A stretch of 61,039 nt of DNA from Thiomonas sp. FB-6 (GTDB lineage: Bacteria; Pseudomonadota; Gammaproteobacteria; Burkholderiales; Burkholderiaceae_C). The stretch spans positions 1 through 61,039 of the forward strand of contig NZ_KB898487.1 of the NCBI RefSeq assembly GCF_000377645.1, in the 5' to 3' direction. The notes beneath the pieces are model-generated. The model saw nothing but the letters and a program-made list of their open reading frames with translations. It was not told the DNA's origin and ran no database searches. Positions within the stretch are counted from its first letter, which is position 1, and each line of letters begins with the position of its first letter. Of the stretch, positions 16,574 to 25,507 are shown one piece after another. Made by a program: the position numbers and the translations under genes.

Positions 16574-17971
16574 TTACTCGTTGATGGACTCCAGCGAGCG
16601 GCCGCGGGTGGCCGGGCCCATCAGGATCATCACGAAGCCCACCGCCATCGCGATGGCGATGAAGCTCGCCACGCCGGGCACGCCCCAGCCGTGCAGCAGG
16701 ATGCCGATGGCCAGGCCCGCGAAGGCCGCCGCGATGCGGCTCCAGGAGTACACGAAGCCCACCGCGCGGGCACGGATGCGGGTCGGGAACACCTCCGACT
16801 GGTAGCCGTGGTAGGCGAAGGACATGACGTTCGACGACAGCGTGAACAGCACCCCCAGCCCGATCAGCACCGCCGGCTCGCTGGCCTGCGCGAACAGCGC
16901 GATGGTCAGCGCCATCAGCACCAGCGCGATGCAGATCTGCGTCTTGCGCTCGATGCGATCGGCGAACAGCATCCCCAGCAGCGGACCGAAGGGGTTGGCG
17001 ATGGCGATGATGAAGGCGTATTGCAGGCTGGTGGTCACGTGCACGCCGCGGCTGATGAGCAGCGAGGGCACCCAGGCGGCGAAGCCGTAGAAGCCCACCA
17101 CCTGCGCCATGTTGAAAATCGACATGATCACCGTGCGCCGCAGGTAGCTGGGCGAGAAGATCTCGCCGAAGCTGCCGGTGCCGGACACCTCGCGGCTTTG
17201 CACCTCGGGCTCGGGCAGTTGCGCGTGGCCCTCGGCCATGACCCGGCGCTCCAGGTCCGCGACGATGCGCTCGGCCTCCTCGATGCGCCCCTGGCGCGCC
17301 AGCCAGCGCGGACTCTCCGGAATGCCCAGGCGCAGGAACCAGACCACCACCGCGCCCACCGAGCCGATCAGGATCACCACCCGCCAATACTCGAGGCCGA
17401 AGGGCGTGCTGCCCTTGAGCGACCAGGCCAGGAAGGCCACCACCGGCACCACGCAGAAGGTGATGAACTGGTTGAAGGCATAGGCGCGTCCGCGCATGCG
17501 CCCCGGGATCAGCTCCGAGATGTAGGTGTCGATGGTCACCAGTTCCACGCCGATGCCGATGCCAGCGATGAAACGCCAGACGTCGAGCCAGAAACCGGTG
17601 GTCTGGAAGGCCATGATCGCGGTGCAGACCATGTACCACAGCAGGGAGCCGGTGAAGATGGCGCGGCGCCCGAAGCGGTCGGCCACGAAGCCCAGCAGCA
17701 GGGCGCCGGCCCACAGCCCGGCGAAGGTGGCGAACACGAAGGTGCCGAAACCGGCGATCGCCAGCGGCTTCAGGGCCGCGAAAATGCCCAGCGACTCGGG
17801 CTTGAACAGCCCGGAGCCGATCATGCCCGGTGCGACGTAGCCGGTGAAGAACAAATCGTAGAACTCGAAGACCCCGCCCAGCGAGATCAGCAGCACCAGG
17901 GTCCAGATGGTGCGCGACGAGGGTAGGCGGTCGATGCGTGCGGCAACCTGCGCGGCCGGGTCGGTCGGCAT
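16574..17971 (-). CDS. MFS transporter, sugar/organic-acid porter type
   Basis: 465 residues with about twelve membrane segments. Signatures are GGVFEFYDLFFTGYV in helix 1, ADRFGRR after helix 2, ELIPGRMRGRAYAF after helix 4, and ESPRWLARQGRIEEAERIV at the start of the central loop. The ESPRWL motif and the Asp/Tyr-rich first helix resemble proton-coupled porters of sugars, metabolites or aromatic acids. The second half has ADRIERK and PTRIRARAVGF. No neighbour hints at the substrate. Single gene with its own upstream region. Confidence 0.88.
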   Translation of the reverse strand: MPTDPAAQVAARIDRLPSSRTIWTLVLLISLGGVFEFYDLFFTGYVAPGMIGSGLFKPESLGIFAALKPLAIAGFGTFVFATFAGLWAGALLLGFVADRFGRRAIFTGSLLWYMVCTAIMAFQTTGFWLDVWRFIAGIGIGVELVTIDTYISELIPGRMRGRAYAFNQFITFCVVPVVAFLAWSLKGSTPFGLEYWRVVILIGSVGAVVVWFLRLGIPESPRWLARQGRIEEAERIVADLERRVMAEGHAQLPEPEVQSREVSGTGSFGEIFSPSYLRRTVIMSIFNMAQVVGFYGFAAWVPSLLISRGVHVTTSLQYAFIIAIANPFGPLLGMLFADRIERKTQICIALVLMALTIALFAQASEPAVLIGLGVLFTLSSNVMSFAYHGYQSEVFPTRIRARAVGFVYSWSRIAAAFAGLAIGILLHGWGVPGVASFIAIAMAVGFVMILMGPATRGRSLESINE

Positions 17972-18076
17972 GGTGATCTCCTCGGAAATTGGAATGCGAG
18001 GAGCTTAGCCTGAGCCTTCCCGAACCGGATATCGGGACGGCCCGTCCCGATGTAACCGAAAGCTACGCGAGCAGAC

Positions 18077-18628
18077 TCAGTGGGGATCGGCGATGCCGCG
18101 GCGCAGGCGCATCGCGCGGCCCATCGCGTCGAGCTGTTCATCGCCGAGCAGGCGCTGCGCCATCGGCAGCAGCTCCGCCTCCTCGAAGGCGATGTGCGCG
18201 CGGTAGGCCTCGACGAATCCGTGGGCCAGCTCCGCGTCCAGCTCACGGCTCGCGCCGCTCTCGATGGCCTGCAGCGCATCGCGCAAGGCCGCCCAGCGCT
18301 GTTCCAGCATGCGGTGTTCGTTGCGCACCCTGCTCATCATGTCGCGTATGCACACGGCGTCGGAGCCGGCCATGGCCTCCAGCAGGGCGGGAAACAGGTC
18401 CTGCTCCTCGTCGGCGTGGTGGTCGCGCGCGGCGGTGTCGAAATAGCGCCGGATGCGCTCGATGGCCTCCAGCGCCTGGCGGTCGGCGCCGTGGGCGGGG
18501 AGGTGTTCGAGCAGGCGCTGCAAGAGCTCGCACTGCGCCTGCACGCGGCCGTGGCAGGCCGCGAGCATTTCCAGCGGAACCTCGAAGCCCGCGGATGGGG
18601 CCGCGCGGCCCTGTCCGATGATGTCCAT
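18077..18628 (-). CDS. Hemerythrin-like domain protein
   Basis: 183 residues from ATG 18628, with AGGAAAG upstream. The diiron ligands of the four-helix bundle are visible as MLAACHGRV (first His), DHHADEEQDLFP (His-x-x-x-Glu), NEHRMLEQRW (His) and AHIAFEEAELLP (His-x-x-x-Glu). Such proteins bind oxygen, nitric oxide or iron and often serve in stress resistance. It follows the DUF5666 lipoprotein gene by 53 bases on the same strand. Confidence 0.88.
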   Translation of the reverse strand: MDIIGQGRAAPSAGFEVPLEMLAACHGRVQAQCELLQRLLEHLPAHGADRQALEAIERIRRYFDTAARDHHADEEQDLFPALLEAMAGSDAVCIRDMMSRVRNEHRMLEQRWAALRDALQAIESGASRELDAELAHGFVEAYRAHIAFEEAELLPMAQRLLGDEQLDAMGRAMRLRRGIADPH

Positions 18629-18681
18629 GATGGCTTTCCTGTGGCTGCGGCTGCGTCGGCGGGCAGCGAGCTTCAAGCTTC

Positions 18682-20325
18682 TCAGTGTTCGTCGACGGTG
18701 ATGGCCCGGGCCAGCTTCACGCCGGTGCGGGGGTCGATATCGAACTGTACGTCCGCGCGCACCCCGTCGGCCAGTACACCACCTCGCACGGCCACGCCCT
18801 GGTCGCGGATCTCCAGCCCGTTCACGCGCAGGCGCCCGGCGCCGAGGCGGTGCACGACCCCCGCGGTGCGCAGCACGCCCTGCGCGACCGAAGCAGGGCA
18901 GAACACGATGTTGTCGGCCGCCAGTCCCGCGGAGGTCTGCCTTGCCTGCACCTCGACGTGGCTTCCGTCGGCCAGATGCTCCACCGTGCCGCCGCTGAAC
19001 ACGGCGTTGCGCGCGATGCGGACCATGGAGGCCATGGTCACCCCGGACTCCGACCAGCTGAGCACGAAACTGGCGGCCTGCGGGTCGTACTGGCTCACCG
19101 TGCCTTGCAGGTCCACGGTCCCTCCGTCGGGGGCTCCGGAGAGCACGCGCAAGGCAAGGGCGCGCACGCGGCTGGGCGCCGCCGGGTCCACGCTTGCCCG
19201 AAGGTCCACGAACACGCCGTTGCCGAGCTTGCCGTCGAAGGAAGCCGCCGAGGCGCCCACCGGCACGCCCCGCACCAGGAAATGGGCATCGTCCACGAAA
19301 CCTGTGATGTTGCCGCGCAGCTTCACCGGCGCGCCGAGGGCGGCGTAGGGCTGGACGCCGGTGGCCAGCACGTAGTCCGCGCCGGGCACGACGCGCCCGG
19401 TGACGGTCACGTAACTCGGCTGGCCCAGGTCCTGCAACTGCGAGGCCACGACGGAGTTGGCGGGAACGACCGGGATGCCGGCGACCTCGTAGCCTCCGGA
19501 GGCGGGCAGGCGCAACAGCCCCGCGATGCTGGCTGCGCCCGAGGCTCCCAGCAGGCTGCGCACGCGCACCACGCCGGCCCGCAGCACTCCGCCCTCGATG
19601 GCTTGCGCGCTCCACACGTTGACGGTCTGCCCGTCGTGCGGCTTGCTGCCCACCGGATAGATCTGCGTGTGCGCGTCCATGCGCACGCGCACGCCGCCCA
19701 GCAGGAAGCTGGTGGCGCCCGCGTCCAGTCCGGCCACCTGGCCGGTGAGCCGCACCGAGCGGGTCCATACGGGGCGCTGCACGATGCGGGTGGCCTGCAG
19801 GAAGGCCTTGCCGTCGGCGCCGATGCCGAAGGCTCCGTCGACTTCCACCACCATCGTGCCCGCGTGCAGCCCGGCAGGGCCCGACAGGCCGGCGAAGAAG
19901 GTCAGGGGCCCGGCGCGGGAGTCGGCGTTCACGCGGACTTGCAAGCCGTTGACCGTGAAACGCCTGCCGCCGGCGGATACCGCCTGCACGGGGCCCACCA
20001 GATCGGGCTGCACCAGGGCCACGCTGCCCCCCGCCGAGCGCACCAGTTGCAGGCGCTGACCGAGTCCCACCGCGTCGGGTGCCTGCGCGGCCCCGGGTGC
20101 GTTGTCGTCGAAATAATGCGGGGGCGCGCCCTCGACGCTGCGCTGCTCGATGTCCACGCTGCCGAAGCCGGTGACCGTGCCCAGCGAGATCGCGCCCTCG
20201 CCGGCTCCAGCGCCGGCGTCGGGGTCGGAGGCCAGCGTGGAGCCGCCGCCGCAGGACACGAGCAGCCCGAGCACGAGCGTCGCGCCCACCAGGCGTGCCA
20301 TGCGCGCACGGGACTTGCCGATCAA
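18682..20325 (-). CDS. DUF5666-repeat lipoprotein
   Basis: 547 residues. An N-terminal signal with lipobox (LGLLVSCGGGS) predicts an outer-membrane or periplasmic lipoprotein. The rest is a chain of small beta-rich units such as VTGFGSVDIEQRS, VTGRVVPGADYVLATGVQPY and LQGTVSQYDPQAASFVLSWS. These are typical of DUF5666 domains, which look like OB-fold-type beta barrels repeated in tandem; I count about five or six. Function of the family is not established. It overlaps a small upstream ORF by 4 bases and lies ahead of the hemerythrin-like gene. Confidence 0.85.
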   Translation of the reverse strand: MIGKSRARMARLVGATLVLGLLVSCGGGSTLASDPDAGAGAGEGAISLGTVTGFGSVDIEQRSVEGAPPHYFDDNAPGAAQAPDAVGLGQRLQLVRSAGGSVALVQPDLVGPVQAVSAGGRRFTVNGLQVRVNADSRAGPLTFFAGLSGPAGLHAGTMVVEVDGAFGIGADGKAFLQATRIVQRPVWTRSVRLTGQVAGLDAGATSFLLGGVRVRMDAHTQIYPVGSKPHDGQTVNVWSAQAIEGGVLRAGVVRVRSLLGASGAASIAGLLRLPASGGYEVAGIPVVPANSVVASQLQDLGQPSYVTVTGRVVPGADYVLATGVQPYAALGAPVKLRGNITGFVDDAHFLVRGVPVGASAASFDGKLGNGVFVDLRASVDPAAPSRVRALALRVLSGAPDGGTVDLQGTVSQYDPQAASFVLSWSESGVTMASMVRIARNAVFSGGTVEHLADGSHVEVQARQTSAGLAADNIVFCPASVAQGVLRTAGVVHRLGAGRLRVNGLEIRDQGVAVRGGVLADGVRADVQFDIDPRTGVKLARAITVDEH

Positions 20326-20564
20326 GAACGCTCTCCCTGGGCGCCCGCGGAGCTTGCCGGGGCGGCACCGAATGCCCCGCGCCCGTCGCCGGGCGCCGAA
20401 TCGCAGCCGGTCGGGGCCCGCCGCAGCTCCCGCCCGAGCCCCGCGAGGGGCTTCAGGCGCCGGCTGCCGGCGCGGCCGTTTCCACGGCTGGCGTGCCAGT
20501 CCCCCCGGGTCGCGCCGCCGTGCTCGGCCCCATGGCCGCTGGCGGATTCGCTTTGTTCATGCAT
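20322..20564 (-). CDS. Possible small protein coupled to the lipoprotein gene
   Basis: 80 codons from ATG 20564, with GGGGAG at good spacing upstream. The stop overlaps the lipoprotein start by 4 bases. The product (MHEQSESASGHGAEHGGATR...) is hydrophilic, Gly/Arg/Ala-rich and of low complexity, with no signal or membrane segment. The layout favours a gene; the composition does not, since GC-rich DNA gives such ORFs by chance. Confidence 0.35.
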   Translation of the reverse strand: MHEQSESASGHGAEHGGATRGDWHASRGNGRAGSRRLKPLAGLGRELRRAPTGCDSAPGDGRGAFGAAPASSAGAQGERS

Positions 20565-20594
20565 CGACTCCCCGCATGGTAGCGGGGAGCGCGG

Positions 20595-21332
20595 TCACAT
20601 CGGGCTGATCGCGCCGTTCGCTCCCATCCGCACGCGCTGGCCCACCGGGGGCGCGCTGTTCAGGGTGAACTCGTGCGTGGCTCCGTCGTCCATGCGGATG
20701 CGCACCTGGTAGACCGTGGTGGCGTCCATGCGCTTTTGCACCTCGTTGCCGGCCACGCCGCCGCCGACCGCGCCGATCACCGTCGCCGCGGTGCGGCCGT
20801 TTCCGCCGCCGACCTGGTTGCCCAGCACGCCGCCCAGCACGCCGCCAACCACCGCGCCCAGGCCGTTGGAACTGCCCGGACGCTGCACCGGGGTGACAGA
20901 TTCCACGGTGCCGCAGTCATGGCACACCGGTGCCGCGGCGGGCGCGGCCTGCTGCGCGAAGGTCTGCGGCTGAAAGCTCTGCGCACCGGAGTTGCGCGCG
21001 GAGCCCGTGGCCTGCCCGCCGCGTTCGCGTTCACGCTCCGAGGGGAAGTTGTTCGGTGCCCGGCGCGCCGGGCTCGTGCCGGTGACGGCGACGGCCGAGC
21101 GCGGCTGTTGCCCGGAGGCCGCCTGCGAGCCCTGGGCGGAAGACGTCGGCGCGGGTGCGCTGGCCCCGGCGCTGGCCGTCGAACTTGCCGGAGCCTGCGG
21201 GGAACCCGGCACGCTGATCTTGTACAACACGGCGGCCAGCAGGATCACGATCAGCGCGCCGATGGTCATCAACGCGATCCACACGGCTCGGGGAATCGTG
21301 CCCGTGTTCTCGGGGGGAGTGGGAGTGGACAT
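20595..21332 (-). CDS. Glycine-zipper (2TM) surface-antigen-like protein
   Basis: 245 residues. One membrane segment near the N-terminus (WIALMTIGALIVILLAAVLY) is followed by a long Ala/Ser/Gln-rich linker, then a glycine-zipper block (GAVVGGVLGGVLGNQVGGGN, AVGGGVAGNEVQ) and a C-terminal beta region with YQVRIRMDDG. This is the layout of Rickettsia 17-kDa-antigen-like/glycine-zipper 2TM proteins, here anchored by an N-terminal helix rather than a lipobox. It may act in envelope integrity. Confidence 0.8.
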   Translation of the reverse strand: MSTPTPPENTGTIPRAVWIALMTIGALIVILLAAVLYKISVPGSPQAPASSTASAGASAPAPTSSAQGSQAASGQQPRSAVAVTGTSPARRAPNNFPSERERERGGQATGSARNSGAQSFQPQTFAQQAAPAAAPVCHDCGTVESVTPVQRPGSSNGLGAVVGGVLGGVLGNQVGGGNGRTAATVIGAVGGGVAGNEVQKRMDATTVYQVRIRMDDGATHEFTLNSAPPVGQRVRMGANGAISPM

Positions 21333-21441
21333 GGTGATATTCGGGCTGGATGGGGTGTCGGGAGATTGCTTGAAGGTACTTCAACGCAATGACCAGCATT
21401 TTCGCCGACAGAGGCCGGCGCCGCCAGCGCATGCTGCGGCT

Positions 21442-22146
21442 TCAGCCGAACCAGTGCCCGATCCACGGTGCCAGCAGCACCATGGCGATGCCGGCGAACA
21501 CCATGGTCAGGCTGGACACTGCGCCGCTCTCCGGGTCGAGCTCGTAGGCCCGCGCCGTGCCCGCCGCATGCGCGGCGGCCCCCAGCGAGGCGCCGCGCGA
21601 CATCGCCGAGCGCAGGCCGATCCAGCCCTGCACGGCCTCGCCCGCCAGCAGCCCGAACACCCCGGTGCCCAGCACGCACAGCGCCGCGATGTCGGGCGAG
21701 GCCCCGAAGTAGCCCGAGGCCGCCATGGCGAAGGGGGTCGACACCGAACGCGTGAGCATGCTGCGGGCCAGGGGCTGCGGCAACTCGAACAGCCGCGCCA
21801 TCAGCCACGACCCCAGCAGGCCCAGCGCCAGGCCGCTGAGCACGCCGGCGGCCAGGCTGAGCGGATAGCGGCGCAACAGCGCACGGCGTTGGTAGATCGG
21901 ATAGGCGTAGGCCACGGTGGCCGGGCCCATCATCCACATCAGCCAATGGGTGTCGCGCAGGTACACGTCGTAGTCGAGCCCGCTCAAGTGCAGCAGCGCC
22001 AGCAGGACCAGCGGCGCCGTCACCAGCGGCTGCAGCCACACGCGCCGGTGGCGCAGGTACAGCCAGCGGGCCAGCGCGTACAGCGCCAGAGTGGCCAGCA
22101 GGCAGGCCGCGCTGGCCAGGGAATCGACATGCGCCGAGGGGTTCAT
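21442..22146 (-). CDS. lrgB: LrgB/CidB-family membrane protein
   Basis: 234 residues with about six or seven membrane helices. Family signatures include MGPATVAYAYPIYQRR, RSVSTPFAM (the conserved 'SVTxPxA' region) and GTARAYELDPESGAVSSLTM. Members work with LrgA as a holin-like or central-metabolite export pair. Its start overlaps the LrgA stop by 4 bases (ATGA). Confidence 0.88.
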   Translation of the reverse strand: MNPSAHVDSLASAACLLATLALYALARWLYLRHRRVWLQPLVTAPLVLLALLHLSGLDYDVYLRDTHWLMWMMGPATVAYAYPIYQRRALLRRYPLSLAAGVLSGLALGLLGSWLMARLFELPQPLARSMLTRSVSTPFAMAASGYFGASPDIAALCVLGTGVFGLLAGEAVQGWIGLRSAMSRGASLGAAAHAAGTARAYELDPESGAVSSLTMVFAGIAMVLLAPWIGHWFG

Positions 22147-22586
22147 CGTGCCTGCCCGCCGCGTCCGGGCCGCGCCTGGCGCGCCCGTTCCCAGCGCAAG
22201 GTGCGCTCGACGGCCAGGCCCGTGCCCACCAGCACCAGCAGGCTGCCCAGCGCGATGGCTCCCAGCAGGCGCAGGCCGCTGTGCGCGAGCAGAGGGCCGA
22301 AGCGAACGACCGCCAGCAGCGGGGGGATGAAGAACAGCAGCATCTGCCCGAGCAGCCAGTCGGCGCCGGCGGCCAGGCGATGTTCCGGCAGGATTCCCGC
22401 GGCCAGCAAGGCCAACACCAGGAACAGCCCGCCGACCGCGGCGGGCAGCGGCCAGTGCAGCCGTTGCAGCAGGAACTGCGCCGCGAACCACACGCCGATG
22501 AAGAACAGGACCTGCACCGCGGCGCGCAGCGGATGCGAACCCGCGCCGGGCGGGCGCTGGCGCAGATTCGATTCCATGGGGATCAT
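22143..22586 (-). CDS. lrgA: LrgA/CidA-family holin-like protein
   Basis: About 147 residues from ATG 22586, where GAGG precedes at proper spacing; ATG 22577 is an alternative. Four hydrophobic helices include VLFFIGVWFAAQFLLQ, PLPAAVGGLFLVLALLAAGI, and LLGQMLLFFIPPLLAVVRFG, the conserved 'LL..M.LFF.P..VG' region of CidA/LrgA. It pairs with the overlapping lrgB gene. A divergent LysR gene likely regulates both, as CidR does elsewhere. Confidence 0.87.
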   Translation of the reverse strand: MIPMESNLRQRPPGAGSHPLRAAVQVLFFIGVWFAAQFLLQRLHWPLPAAVGGLFLVLALLAAGILPEHRLAAGADWLLGQMLLFFIPPLLAVVRFGPLLAHSGLRLLGAIALGSLLVLVGTGLAVERTLRWERARQARPGRGGQAR

Positions 22587-22682
22587 GTCGGACACCTCGG
22601 CGGGCGGGATGCTGCCATGCGGCAAGCGATGAAGCGCACTGTAGAACGGGGGCGGCATTCCCTGAATGCTGGCGTGGTATAT

Positions 22683-22704
22683 ATTCCATTCCTGGATGGA
22701 ATGG
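22683..22704. promoter_or_regulatory. Nested inverted repeat upstream of LysR and lrgAB
   Basis: ATTCCAT (22683-22689) mirrors ATGGAAT (22696-22702), and CCATTCC (22686-22692) mirrors GGAATGG (22698-22704). The symmetric element abuts an AT-rich TATATAT (22678-22684) and lies 10 bases before the LysR start. It is a likely LysR binding site controlling both directions. Confidence 0.5.
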
Positions 22705-22714
22705 AGCGGGGACC

Positions 22715-23605
22715 ATGGAACTGCGTGCGCTGGAAGCCTTCGTGCAGGTGCTTCGATGCGGGGGTTTCACGGCCGCGGCGGACCGCCTGGAGACCACCCA
22801 GCCGACCGTGAGCAAGCTGGTGGCGCAACTCGAACGCGAACTGGGCCAGCCGCTGTTGCGCCGTGACACGCGCCCGGCGGTGGCCACCGACGCCGGACGC
22901 CTCGTGCAGGCCCACGCGGAAACCATGTTGCTGGCGGCCGCCAACATTCGCGCGGGCCTGTCCGACCTGGGGCAGGCACGCAGCGGCGAGTTGCGGATCG
23001 GCATACCTCCCCTCGGGCCGCAGTTGTTCGTGCCCCTGATGCATGCCTTCAAGCTGCGCCATCCCGGCATCGAGCTCAAGCTGTTCGAGGACGGCTCCAA
23101 GGCCATCGAGGCGGCCATGCTGGCCGGCGAACTCGAACTCGGCGGCCTGCTGGCGCCGCTGGACGAGCGGCGCTACGAGCACATGATGCTCATCGACGAC
23201 CGCCTCGCGCTGCTCGCACCCGCGCGTTCGCGCTGGAGCAGGCGCCCGGTGGTGCGCCTGGCCGAACTCGCCGAGGAATCGCTGATCCTGTTCCTGGCCC
23301 CCTACATGCTCAACGAGCGCATCGAGGAGGCCTGTCGCCAATGCGGCTTCGTGCCGGACATCGCGGGGCGCAGCGGGCAGATCGGCTTTTTGCAGGAACT
23401 CGTGCGCAGCGGGGTCGGCGTGGCCCTGCTGCCGAGTTCCGAACTGCGCCATCTGGCGGCGGAGGACTTTTCCGTCTCCACCCTGATCGAGCCCGTCATT
23501 CCCTGGCGCATCGACCTCGCGTGGCTGCGCGGGGCCTATCTGTCGCACGCCGCGCGGGCCTGGCTGGACGTGGCGCGCAGCGAGCGCGGCATCCAGGCCG
23601 CGTGA
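22715..23605 (+). CDS. LysR-family regulator, CidR-like
   Basis: 296 residues. HTH ALEAFVQVLRCGGFTAAADR, TTQPTVSKLVAQLERELGQP; effector domain from about residue 90 with LRIGIPPLGPQLFVPLM. Divergent from lrgAB across 128 bases that contain a symmetric element. By analogy with CidR and lrgAB-linked LysR proteins it probably activates lrgAB in response to a small carboxylate such as acetate or pyruvate. That ligand is inference. Confidence 0.88.
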   Translation: MELRALEAFVQVLRCGGFTAAADRLETTQPTVSKLVAQLERELGQPLLRRDTRPAVATDAGRLVQAHAETMLLAAANIRAGLSDLGQARSGELRIGIPPLGPQLFVPLMHAFKLRHPGIELKLFEDGSKAIEAAMLAGELELGGLLAPLDERRYEHMMLIDDRLALLAPARSRWSRRPVVRLAELAEESLILFLAPYMLNERIEEACRQCGFVPDIAGRSGQIGFLQELVRSGVGVALLPSSELRHLAAEDFSVSTLIEPVIPWRIDLAWLRGAYLSHAARAWLDVARSERGIQAA

Positions 23606-23734
23606 TCGGGGAAACCCCGAGGGGTACATCGGGGCTTCTCTGATGGGGAATGTAGCCAATTGTTTCTAGCATGGTCTCCAGGTCGGCACCGCACGTGCGG
23701 CCAGCTCAGCCATTCAGCCTTGAGGGAGGCGCAC

Positions 23735-24616
23735 ATGAAAACTCCTGGAGATTTCGATCGGCTGGGCGACGGCGCATCGCGCGTCGCAGCGCCCGTCGCC
23801 TCGGCAGCCTCGCCCTGCTCGATGTGCTTTCACCGCAGGACCTGCCTGCCGGCGGTGCTCGCCGAGGACGGCGCGGCATCGTCCCTGCAGGCCCTGGTGG
23901 GCGCGCCGATACGCGTGGCCAAGGGCGCCCGGCTGCTGCGCTCCGGTCAGGCCGCCAAGCGCGTGTACGTGCTGCACAACGGAGCCTTCAAGTCCCTCGT
24001 CGGCCTGGCCGACGGGCGCCAGCGCATCGTCGGATTTCATGAAGCGGGCGACTGGCTGGGCCTGGAAGGCATGTCCGGCGCCTATCGCGCCGACCTGGTC
24101 GCGCTGGAGCCCTCGCAGGTCTGCGAGATCGATCTGCGCCAGCTGGAAAGCCTGGCCACGCGGGTGCCCGCCCTGCAGCGCCATCTCTGCCGGGCCATGG
24201 CGCAGGCCCTGGTGCACGCGCAGGGCCAGCAGTTCGCGCTGGGCAGCATGCACGTGCGCGAACGCCTCGTGCGCTTCCTGCTGGAGCTGTCCAGGCGCTA
24301 CGCGGAACGCGGCCTGTCGCCCGACGAATTCACGCTGCGCATGAGCCGCGAGGACATTGGCGAGTACCTGGGATTCCGCCTGGAAACCGTCAGCCGGGTG
24401 TTCACCGAGCTGCACAGGGCCGGCATCATCGCGCTGGCCCGCCGGCGCGTGCGCCTGCTCGACCACCGGGCCCTGCTGGACATCCTCGAAGGCAGCGCGC
24501 GCCCGGAACGCGAGACGGCCCCTGGCGTGGTGGCTCGGGTGGCCGCCAGCGCGCTGTTCGCGGCGCGCCAGGCGGCACAGGGGCTGCCGCGGCGCGAGGC
24601 GGCGGTGGCGGCTTGA
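23735..24616 (+). CDS. fnr: FNR/ANR-type oxygen-sensing transcription regulator
   Basis: 293 residues from ATG 23735 (GAGGGAGG upstream). The four FNR cluster ligands are present: C28, C31 and C37 in CSMCFHRRTC (the C-x2-C-x5-C pattern) and C130 in SQVCEIDL. The cyclic-nucleotide-like beta-roll is followed by a dimer helix. The HTH (SREDIGEYLGFRLETVSRVF) keeps the Glu, Ser and Arg that read TTGAT half-sites. A [4Fe-4S] anaerobic regulator is therefore expected. The C-terminal tail of about 45 Ala/Arg-rich residues is longer than usual. A NarL-type regulator gene follows. Confidence 0.9.
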   Translation: MKTPGDFDRLGDGASRVAAPVASAASPCSMCFHRRTCLPAVLAEDGAASSLQALVGAPIRVAKGARLLRSGQAAKRVYVLHNGAFKSLVGLADGRQRIVGFHEAGDWLGLEGMSGAYRADLVALEPSQVCEIDLRQLESLATRVPALQRHLCRAMAQALVHAQGQQFALGSMHVRERLVRFLLELSRRYAERGLSPDEFTLRMSREDIGEYLGFRLETVSRVFTELHRAGIIALARRRVRLLDHRALLDILEGSARPERETAPGVVARVAASALFAARQAAQGLPRREAAVAA

Positions 24617-24719
24617 TGCGCCGGCCCGGCGCGCGGGAGGCGCCGGGCGCGGCCCTTGCGGCCTGCCCGCCGCATGGGCTACCTTCGTACCCGTCGTCCC
24701 GCCCGCGTCCTTGGAATCC

Positions 24720-25415
24720 GTGAACCCAGCCGACCTTCCGCCCGAGCAGGACGCGCCCTCCGCGGGCACGCAGTCGCATCCGTGGCGCATCCTGATCGTC
24801 GACGACCATCCGCTGGTGCGCATGGGGCTGCGCAGCCTGCTGGAGGCGGAAAGCGATCTGCGCGTGTGCGCCGAGGCCGGCTCGGTGGCCGAGGCCATGG
24901 CCACCGCGCGCAAGCACCATCCCGATCTGGTGATCACCGACCTGTCGCTGGGCGACGGCAACGGCCTGGAACTGATCAAGCGCCTGCTCGCTCAGCATGC
25001 TGAGCTGCGGGTGCTGGTGTGCTCGATGCACGACGAAAAGCTGTTCGCGCTGCGCGCGCTGGCCGCCGGCGCCTGCGGCTACGTGGGCAAGGAGCACGCG
25101 GGGCGCCACGTGGTCGAGGCGGTGCGCCACGCGCTCGCCGGCCATATCTGGCTGAGCCAGTCGATGACCGACCAGGCGCTGTCCAACGGCGGCGCGCGGC
25201 CCCCAACGGACGCGGTGGCAAGCCTGACCGATCGCGAGCTGGCGGTGTTCGAGCTCATCGGGCGCGGAATGGGTCCGTCGCAGATCGCCGCGCAGATCCA
25301 CCTCAGCGTGAAGACGGTGGAGACCCACCGCGAGAAGATCAAGAAAAAGCTCAACCTGCAAAGCGGCGGCGACCTGACGCGCAGCGCCATGCAATGGGTC
25401 GAGCGCCAGCGCTGA
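24720..25415 (+). CDS. NarL/FixJ-type response regulator
   Basis: About 231 residues. Receiver: RILIVDDHPLVRMGLRSLLE, phospho-acceptor Asp in VITDLSLGDGNG, Ser in VLVCSMHD, Lys in YVGKEHAG. The LuxR-type HTH is LTDRELAVFELIGRGMGPSQ and HLSVKTVETHREKIKKKL. Start is uncertain: GTG 24720 or TTG 24711, with no strong ribosome-binding site. No histidine kinase is adjacent, so the partner is elsewhere. It follows the FNR-type gene by 103 bases and may act with it in respiratory control. Confidence 0.88.
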   Translation: MNPADLPPEQDAPSAGTQSHPWRILIVDDHPLVRMGLRSLLEAESDLRVCAEAGSVAEAMATARKHHPDLVITDLSLGDGNGLELIKRLLAQHAELRVLVCSMHDEKLFALRALAAGACGYVGKEHAGRHVVEAVRHALAGHIWLSQSMTDQALSNGGARPPTDAVASLTDRELAVFELIGRGMGPSQIAAQIHLSVKTVETHREKIKKKLNLQSGGDLTRSAMQWVERQR

Positions 25416-25429
25416 GGCGTGGCGAGGAC

Positions 25430-25462
25430 AAAAAAAACGGCGCAAGCCTTCGCTCGCGCCGT
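25430..25462 (-). terminator. Intrinsic terminator of the cytochrome c gene
   Basis: On the minus strand ACGGCGC, a 12-base loop and GCGCCGT are followed by a run of seven or eight T. It lies 46 bases past the stop of the cytochrome gene. Confidence 0.8.
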
Positions 25463-25507
25463 CACGTGCCGGCTTGCGCGCGCCCGAAGGCGCGCGCCGG
25501 CCCGGAA

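Noticed and set aside
16691-20712. Long plus-strand open frames opposite the MFS, hemerythrin-like and lipoprotein genes
   Set aside because: All are low-complexity shadows in GC-rich DNA without start signals or domains.
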